Shown here in pieces: positions 7,274-11,506 of a DNA stretch of 11,506 nucleotides. Source of the stretch: Acidobacteriaceae bacterium (GTDB taxonomy: Bacteria > Acidobacteriota > Terriglobia > Terriglobales > Acidobacteriaceae); contig PKXI01000119.1 of assembly GCA_003133425.1 (NCBI GenBank), forward strand, positions 1 to 11,506, in the 5' to 3' direction. Made by a program: the position numbers and the translations under genes. Below the pieces are notes generated by a model. That model saw only the letters and a list, made by a program, of their open reading frames with translations. It did not search any database and was not told where the DNA came from. Numbering within the stretch: position 1 is the stretch's first letter; every line of letters starts with the position of its first letter.

Positions 7274-7699
7274 TCAGGGCTGGACGACTTTTACAACGAG
7301 GTAGGTAATCTGCGTTCCGGGGGCGAGGATGAACTGGTGCGGGATTCCGGCGGGGATTTCGATGACGTCGCCGGGGCCGACTTCCTGTTTTTGGCCACCT
7401 TTGATGCCAGAGCCCTGGATCTCGTTGGGTGCCGTAGGGGCGGGATCAATGACATCTCCACCCCAGACGATTGCGGCGGTTCCGGACTGAATAACCATGA
7501 CATCGGCCTTGGTCTTGTGTAGCTCGGCACGGCCGTCCTTTTCGCGGTGGATGATCTCAAGCAGGTGGTTGCCGAAGTCCACTTTCTGCGTGATTCCGCC
7601 GGGCGGCATGCCTTTGGGCCAGACGGTGATGGCGCTGCTTTGGGAAATGGCGGCGGTTGCGGGCAGGGCGATGGCAAGGGCGAGCAAGAAGGCCTTCAT
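7274..7699 (-). CDS. Secreted single-domain cupin protein
   Basis: Small beta-barrel protein of 141 residues with a Sec signal peptide (MKAFLLALAIALPATAA, cleavage near residue 17-19), so periplasmic or secreted. Cupin motif 1 lies around 56-73: the usual HxH is ELH (Glu59, His61), the later Glu is Asp66, and Gly73 is kept. Motif 2 is PGDVIEIPAGIPHQF (109-123) with His121. Glu59, His61, Asp66 and His121 could still bind a metal. Single-domain cupins range from sugar-binding proteins to isomerases and dioxygenases, so no reaction can be assigned. It follows the enolase-superfamily gene by 80 bp in the same direction and is probably co-transcribed. GGAG lies 11 nt before the ATG, a longer gap than in its neighbours. 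Confidence 0.75.
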   Translation of the reverse strand: MKAFLLALAIALPATAAISQSSAITVWPKGMPPGGITQKVDFGNHLLEIIHREKDGRAELHKTKADVMVIQSGTAAIVWGGDVIDPAPTAPNEIQGSGIKGGQKQEVGPGDVIEIPAGIPHQFILAPGTQITYLVVKVVQP

Positions 7700-7737
7700 G
7701 GTGTTTGTATCTCCGGGGGGTTGCGGGAAGGTGGGTT

Positions 7738-7770
7738 GCCTGCGGCGTCAACGGGAAAGACGCCACAGGC
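7738..7770 (-). other. Intercistronic stem-loop between enolase-superfamily and cupin genes
   Basis: A 12-bp stem with one C/A mismatch (7738-7749 with 7759-7770) and a 9-nt loop, 9 nt after the stop of the upstream gene. No U tract follows on the leftward strand. It may protect the 3' end of the first cistron or partly reduce cupin expression. Confidence 0.5.
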
Positions 7771-7779
7771 ATGAGGGCG

Positions 7780-9072
7780 TCAGGCGGTAACGACGACGGC
7801 TTTCTTAATGAAGTCCGGGTCGATATCGACGCCGAAGCCGGGACCGCTGGGAACCTGGATAACTCCGTTGCTGTCGCTGCGAAGGCTCGAGGTGGGGCAG
7901 TGGTACGGGAGTTCGTTGTTGAACTCCTTGAACTCGTGGAAGGGGCCGGAGTTGGGGATGGAGGAGACGAAATGCATCATGTAGACGTAGCCCAGGCCGG
8001 TTGAAGAGATGTGCGGGATGCACTGCTTGCCGAAGGCATTGGCCATTCGGGCGACCTGCACGCAACGCACCATGCCGCCGAAGTAGAACATATCCGGCTG
8101 GACGATGGAGAGAGCGCCGTTGGCGACGAGCCAGCGGAAGTTGTGTGTGCTGGGCTCCTGCTCCCCGCCGGCGATGGGTATTTCGAGGGCGTCAGCAACC
8201 TGTTTGGTTTCTTCGTACCAGTCGAACGGGACGGGCTCTTCGTAGAAGGCGTACTTGTACTCCTGCATGAGCTTGCCGATGGGGATGGCCTGGGCGGCGG
8301 TGTAGGAACCGTTGGAGTCGGCGGAGATGATCATCTGATCGCCAAAGGTTTTGCGGACAAGTGGAATGAGCTTCTCGCTTCGGCCGGGAGGGGTTTCAAC
8401 GTGGCTCATGCGGCCGCCTACTTTGAACTTGATGGCTTTGGCGTTGGAGATGGCTACGTCGCGCTTGAGGTGTTCGATTGTTTCTTCGGCGGTAATGTCG
8501 CGCTCACCGTTGGCCTGGTAGACGGAGATGCTGGGATTATGGATTTTATCGCTGATGAGCAGGCCAATGGAACGATTGGACATTTTGCCGAACATATCGA
8601 GGATGGCAAACTCAATGGTGGCAATGGGGACCCAGATGGCGAGGCCCTGCGCTTTGTAGTTGCTCTCGTAGACGGTAGCGGCGGGAATCAACTGCTCGAT
8701 GTCGCGCGCATCCTTGCCGATAAAGTAGGGAGCGATGCGCTTTACGAACATGGGGTAAAGGGCCGCCATTTGCTGCGCATTCGAGACGGAGATGCCTTCG
8801 TGTCCGTCGGTGGAGCGAACGCGGCAGAGGTATTCCTTTTTGTTGCGAAGCAGTTCAATGCTCTGAATGATGACGGGATCGGGGAAGAGTTCGCGCTTGA
8901 AAACGGGTTCTTTGAGAATGGCATCGAGCTTGGCGAAGCGCTCCTGGAGCGTACCGGGGAGTCCGTGCCGGGGGGCGTTGAGAAACTGTGCACGCGCCTG
9001 GAAGGGAAGAGCGGCTGCTGCTGCGCCGCCGGCAAGAGCGGTGGCGATGAAATTGCGGCGGTTCGTTTGCAT
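7780..9072 (-). CDS. Tat-exported enolase-superfamily enzyme, mandelate racemase/muconate lactonizing type
   Basis: Enolase-superfamily enzyme of 430 residues that abstracts a proton alpha to a carboxylate; relatives mostly dehydrate or epimerise sugar acids. A Tat signal opens the protein (NRRNF at 4-8, hydrophobic 9-22, likely cleavage after ARA at 26-28), so it should act in the periplasm. An N-terminal capping domain is followed by the barrel. KFK (215-217) gives the KxK base. Metal ligands are Asp252 (ADSNGSY), Glu278 (YEEP) and Glu304 (GGEQ). Asp327 (QPDMFYFGG) and His354 (PHISSTG) form the mandelate-racemase-type His/Asp pair, so both bases seem intact. The substrate is unknown. The start is set by AGGAG 8 nt before ATG 9072 and the Tat motif; the frame is open to 9378, but that stretch is not protein-like. 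First gene of a two-gene unit with the cupin. Confidence 0.85.
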   Translation of the reverse strand: MQTNRRNFIATALAGGAAAAALPFQARAQFLNAPRHGLPGTLQERFAKLDAILKEPVFKRELFPDPVIIQSIELLRNKKEYLCRVRSTDGHEGISVSNAQQMAALYPMFVKRIAPYFIGKDARDIEQLIPAATVYESNYKAQGLAIWVPIATIEFAILDMFGKMSNRSIGLLISDKIHNPSISVYQANGERDITAEETIEHLKRDVAISNAKAIKFKVGGRMSHVETPPGRSEKLIPLVRKTFGDQMIISADSNGSYTAAQAIPIGKLMQEYKYAFYEEPVPFDWYEETKQVADALEIPIAGGEQEPSTHNFRWLVANGALSIVQPDMFYFGGMVRCVQVARMANAFGKQCIPHISSTGLGYVYMMHFVSSIPNSGPFHEFKEFNNELPYHCPTSSLRSDSNGVIQVPSGPGFGVDIDPDFIKKAVVVTA

Positions 9073-9080
9073 TATGTAAT

Positions 9081-9085
9081 CTCCT
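9081..9085 (-). promoter_or_regulatory. Ribosome binding site that fixes the enolase-superfamily start
   Basis: AGGAG on the leftward strand, 8 nt before the ATG at 9072. It supports the 430-residue form beginning with the Tat signal rather than the longer open frame from 9378. Confidence 0.7.
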
Positions 9086-9502
9086 AATTGAGGGCTTTCG
9101 CCTGATGATCTAGTCTGCCAACCTCCACTTTGACTTACGAGAAGCCCGGCACGTACTTGCGACCAACCAAACCAATATAGTCGAAACTCTTGAGGGGTGC
9201 GACGAGATGGGAATTGGAGTCGAATGTCTGGTGATTGATGTCTGCCATAATTCGCGGCAACTTTGGGGGGGCGGGAAGCTACGGAGCTCCAGGAGGATTG
9301 ACGCTTCGAGGTGAAAATCGTACTCTGCAATATAACAGCTCCTGAATTCGCGCCCTGGAAAACGGCAACAAAACCCACACTAACCCGCAGGGGCGGGAAC
9401 GCGTAAGTGTCAAGACTGCCGGGCTTGCAGCTTTAAGAAAGAAACCAATCACCGATACCCGAACACCACCCCTCATGTTCTGGATGCTCCGTTCCGTTTT
9501 CG
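9086..9502. other. Divergent intergenic region
   Basis: Lies between the divergent enolase-superfamily and pckG genes. I found no convincing leftward promoter: TATATT boxes at 9174-9179 and 9329-9334 (leftward strand) lack -35 partners. An 8-bp palindrome GGAGCTCC sits at 9283-9290. No gene-like open frame is evident. Confidence 0.45.
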
Positions 9503-9573
9503 TTGACAACCAACTGCTCTGAACTGAACATGGGGAATGTGAATCAATTAATGGCGTACTGCCTTTAAGAAAG
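9431..9573. repeat. Repeated dyad CTTTAAGAAAG upstream of pckG (two copies)
   Basis: The 11-mer CTTTAAGAAAG occurs at 9431-9441 and 9563-9573, 132 bp apart. Each copy is itself a 4+3+4 dyad; the second extends to CCTTT-AAG-AAAGG (9562-9574) and overlaps the pckG Shine-Dalgarno sequence. Two identical dyads flanking a promoter candidate suggest an operator pair, but this is inference. Confidence 0.35.
9503..9531 (+). promoter_or_regulatory. Candidate promoter for pckG
   Basis: Perfect TTGACA (9503-9508), then 17 bp, then GAACAT (9526-9531), which matches the -10 consensus at only three of six positions. A start near 9538 would leave a leader of about 50 nt. The weak -10 box keeps this tentative. 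Confidence 0.35.
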
Positions 9574-9588
9574 GATTAAACCTGCTCA

Positions 9589-11421
9589 ATGGCAAATAAA
9601 CCCAAGGGCGCGGACAGCGTGCGATTGCCCACCAGAAACAAGCACTTGATCCGCTGGGTGGAGAAGATGGCAGATCTGACCCAGCCTGCAGCTGTTCGCT
9701 GGGTGGACGGCAGCCAAGAGGAGTACGACAAGCTTTGCAGCGAGATGGTCGCCTCGGGTACTTTCACACGATTGAATGAGAAGCTGTGGCCGCGAAGCTT
9801 TTACGCTCGCTCGGATCCGCGGGATGTGGCTCGCGTGGAAGAACGCACTTTCATCTGCTCGCTTTCAAAAGATAATGCCGGGCCGACCAACAACTGGGAA
9901 GAACCGTATGCGATGCGGCGCAAGCTGAAAGGGCTTTTCCGCGGTTGCATGCGTGGTCGAACGATGTATGCGCTGGCCTTCAGCATGGGGCCGATTGGAT
10001 CTCCGATGTCGCAGATCGGCGTGCAGCTGACCGACTCTCCATACGTTGTGGTGAGTATGCGCATCATGGCGCGCATCGGATTGCCGGTGCTGGCCGAGAT
10101 CGACAAGGATGAGAAGCGCGTGGTGCCTTGCATGCACACTGTGGGCGCTCCCCTTGCGCCAGGCCAGAAGGATGTGCCGTGGCCCTGCAACGACGAGAAG
10201 TACATTGTGCATTTTCCTGAGACGCGCGAGATATGGAGTTATGGTTCGGGCTACGGCGGCAATGCGCTCCTGGGCAAGAAGTGCTTCGCACTGCGCATTG
10301 CGTCGAATATCGCGCGCGACGAGGGTTGGATGGCCGAGCACATGCTGATTCTCGGTGTCGAGGCGCCACAGGGTGAAAAGACTTATGTTGCGGCGGCCTT
10401 TCCTTCTGCCTGCGGCAAGACAAACTTTGCGATGATGGTGCCGCCGAAAGGCTTTGATGGTTGGAAGGTGTGGACTGTTGGAGACGACATTGCCTGGATC
10501 AAGCCGGATGCAAAGGGTCAACTGAGAGCGATCAATCCTGAAGCCGGGTTCTTCGGTGTTGCAGCAGGCACAGGCGCAAAGACGAATCCTAATGCAATTG
10601 CGATGGTACGCAAGAACACGATCTTCACCAATGTGGCGCTAACACCCGAAGGCGGCGTGTGGTGGGAAGGCATGACGGACGATCCGCCCGACGAGTGCCT
10701 TGACTGGCGCGGCGAGCGCTGGACTCCCAAGATTGGCAAGGACACCGGGAAGCCGGCGGCGCACCCGAATGGCCGCTTCACTGTTCCAGCCTCGCAGTGT
10801 CCGTCGATAGATGCTGCATGGGAAGACCCTTCGGGCGTGCCGATCAGCGCGATCATCTTCGGTGGCCGGCGCTCGACAACGATGCCGCTTGTGTATCAAG
10901 CATTTAACTGGAGTGCGGGCGTCTACGTTGGCGCGACGATGGGCTCAGAGACCACGGCAGCTGCGGCTGGGGCCGTCGGCAAAGTTCGGCGCGACCCGAT
11001 GGCCATGCTGCCGTTTTGCGGTTATCACATGGGCGACTACTTCCGGCACTGGATCAAAATGCAGCGTGCACTGAGTTCCACGCCGCGCATCTTCCATGTG
11101 AATTGGTTCCGCAAAGACGAAAACGGGAAGTTTCTCTGGCCCGGCTTCAGCGAGAACATGCGCGTGCTCAAGTGGATTGTCGACCGTGCACATGGACGCG
11201 CCCAGGGCAAGGAAACACCGATTGGGTGGACTCCTTACTACGAAGACATCGAATGGGCAGGGCTCAACTTTGCGCACGAAAAATTCGACCGGTTGCAGGA
11301 AGTGGAACGCACTGCATGGCGAAGCGAATTGATGGGACATGAGGAGCTATTTATAGATCTGCACGACCATCTGCCGCCTGAAATGGTGTACGAACGCGAG
11401 CTTCTCATTTGTCGCTTATAA
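9589..11421 (+). CDS. pckG: Phosphoenolpyruvate carboxykinase (GTP)
   Basis: Cytosolic enzyme that converts oxaloacetate and GTP to PEP, GDP and CO2, the committing step of gluconeogenesis from C4 acids (EC 4.1.1.32). At 610 residues it has the usual length of GTP-type enzymes. Family motifs are intact: ERTFICS (85-91), DNAGPTNNW (95-103), GCMRGRTMY (119-127), a P-loop with the active-site Cys, ACGKTN (274-279), a metal motif VGDDIAW (297-303), the [10 protein letters not shown] segment (396-405), [12 protein letters not shown] (424-435) and HVNWFRKD (503-510). The latter part corresponds to the nucleotide pocket. AAAGGA lies 13 nt before the ATG, a rather long gap; GTG at codon 11 (AAGGG 10 nt upstream) is an alternative start. 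It is transcribed away from the sugar-acid cluster and ends in its own terminator, so it looks like a single-gene unit. Confidence 0.97.
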   Translation: MANKPKGADSVRLPTRNKHLIRWVEKMADLTQPAAVRWVDGSQEEYDKLCSEMVASGTFTRLNEKLWPRSFYARSDPRDVARVEERTFICSLSKDNAGPTNNWEEPYAMRRKLKGLFRGCMRGRTMYALAFSMGPIGSPMSQIGVQLTDSPYVVVSMRIMARIGLPVLAEIDKDEKRVVPCMHTVGAPLAPGQKDVPWPCNDEKYIVHFPETREIWSYGSGYGGNALLGKKCFALRIASNIARDEGWMAEHMLILGVEAPQGEKTYVAAAFPSACGKTNFAMMVPPKGFDGWKVWTVGDDIAWIKPDAKGQLRAINPEAGFFGVAAGTGAKTNPNAIAMVRKNTIFTNVALTPEGGVWWEGMTDDPPDECLDWRGERWTPKIGKDTGKPAAHPNGRFTVPASQCPSIDAAWEDPSGVPISAIIFGGRRSTTMPLVYQAFNWSAGVYVGATMGSETTAAAAGAVGKVRRDPMAMLPFCGYHMGDYFRHWIKMQRALSSTPRIFHVNWFRKDENGKFLWPGFSENMRVLKWIVDRAHGRAQGKETPIGWTPYYEDIEWAGLNFAHEKFDRLQEVERTAWRSELMGHEELFIDLHDHLPPEMVYERELLICRL

Positions 11422-11430
11422 GCATTCGAG

Positions 11431-11483
11431 TCAAAGCCTGAGCCCGACCAATGGTCGGGCTCAGGCTTTGATGCTCATGTTTT
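11431..11483 (+). terminator. Intrinsic terminator of pckG
   Basis: Perfect 19-bp stem (11431-11449 with 11453-11471) closing a 3-nt AAT loop, 9 nt after the pckG stop, followed by TGCTCATGTTTTG with a short U tract at 11480-11483. The stem begins TCAAAGC and ends GCTTTGA, so it is nearly symmetric and could also stop leftward transcription from beyond the window. Confidence 0.9.
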
Positions 11484-11506
11484 GCCGACTCAGGTAGTTG
11501 GTTTAG

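Noticed and set aside
8011..9087. Long rightward open frame of 358 codons opposite the enolase-superfamily gene
   Set aside because: It is the antisense shadow of a gene with clear catalytic motifs. It is low-complexity, rich in Gly, Val, Asp and Glu, and has no recognisable family.
9148..9163. Sigma-54-like GGCACG...TTGC element on the + strand
   Set aside because: The GG to GC spacing is 9 bp instead of the required 10, and the leading T is missing.
9073..9378. In-frame N-terminal extension of the enolase-superfamily gene by 102 codons
   Set aside because: The extension is not protein-like, would bury the Tat signal inside the protein, and bypasses a good AGGAG before ATG 9072.
9385..9413. 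TTGACA on the leftward strand upstream of the enolase-superfamily gene
   Set aside because: The hexamer at 17-bp spacing is CTGCGG, nothing like a -10 box, so no promoter is called.

Overview
The window most likely comes from an Acidobacteriota genome. Its largest gene encodes an Oar-like TonB-dependent receptor, with an N-terminal carboxypeptidase-regulatory domain, a plug and a long barrel, a type greatly expanded in that phylum. Several enzymes carry Tat signals, and PEP carboxykinase is the GTP type. This placement is inference from gene content. I see no rRNA, tRNA, CRISPR array, transposase or att site.

Layout. (1) Positions 70-267 (+) hold a short glutaredoxin-like gene with a CPYT motif. 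It meets the next gene tail to tail at a bidirectional terminator (291-327). (2) A leftward block follows, read from right to left: a good sigma-70-type promoter (6882-6911), an untranslated leader of about 318 nt, the TonB-dependent receptor (6557-3264), a strong intrinsic terminator (3187-3243), a Tat-exported glycoside-hydrolase-like protein (3155-1650), a perfect stem-loop (1610-1642), and a Tat-exported relative of mannonate dehydratase UxuA (1542-343). (3) A second leftward block holds a Tat-exported enolase-superfamily enzyme of the mandelate racemase type (9072-7780), a stem-loop (7738-7770) and a secreted small cupin (7699-7274). (4) A 516-bp divergent intergenic region with a repeated 11-mer separates this block from pckG (9589-11421, +). 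pckG ends in a near-ideal 19-bp terminator hairpin.

How the genes may work together (inference). A receptor imports an oligosaccharide or sugar-acid conjugate across the outer membrane. In the periplasm, a GH-like TIM-barrel protein, a UxuA-like TIM-barrel protein, an acid-sugar-type enolase-superfamily enzyme and a cupin process it. Both dehydratase-type families normally act on sugar acids in the cytoplasm, so the Tat signals on both are the most unusual aspect. The UxuA-like protein also appears to have lost or replaced several family active-site residues, including the metal-binding Cys, now Asp. PEP carboxykinase is a central gluconeogenic enzyme and may be an unrelated neighbour.
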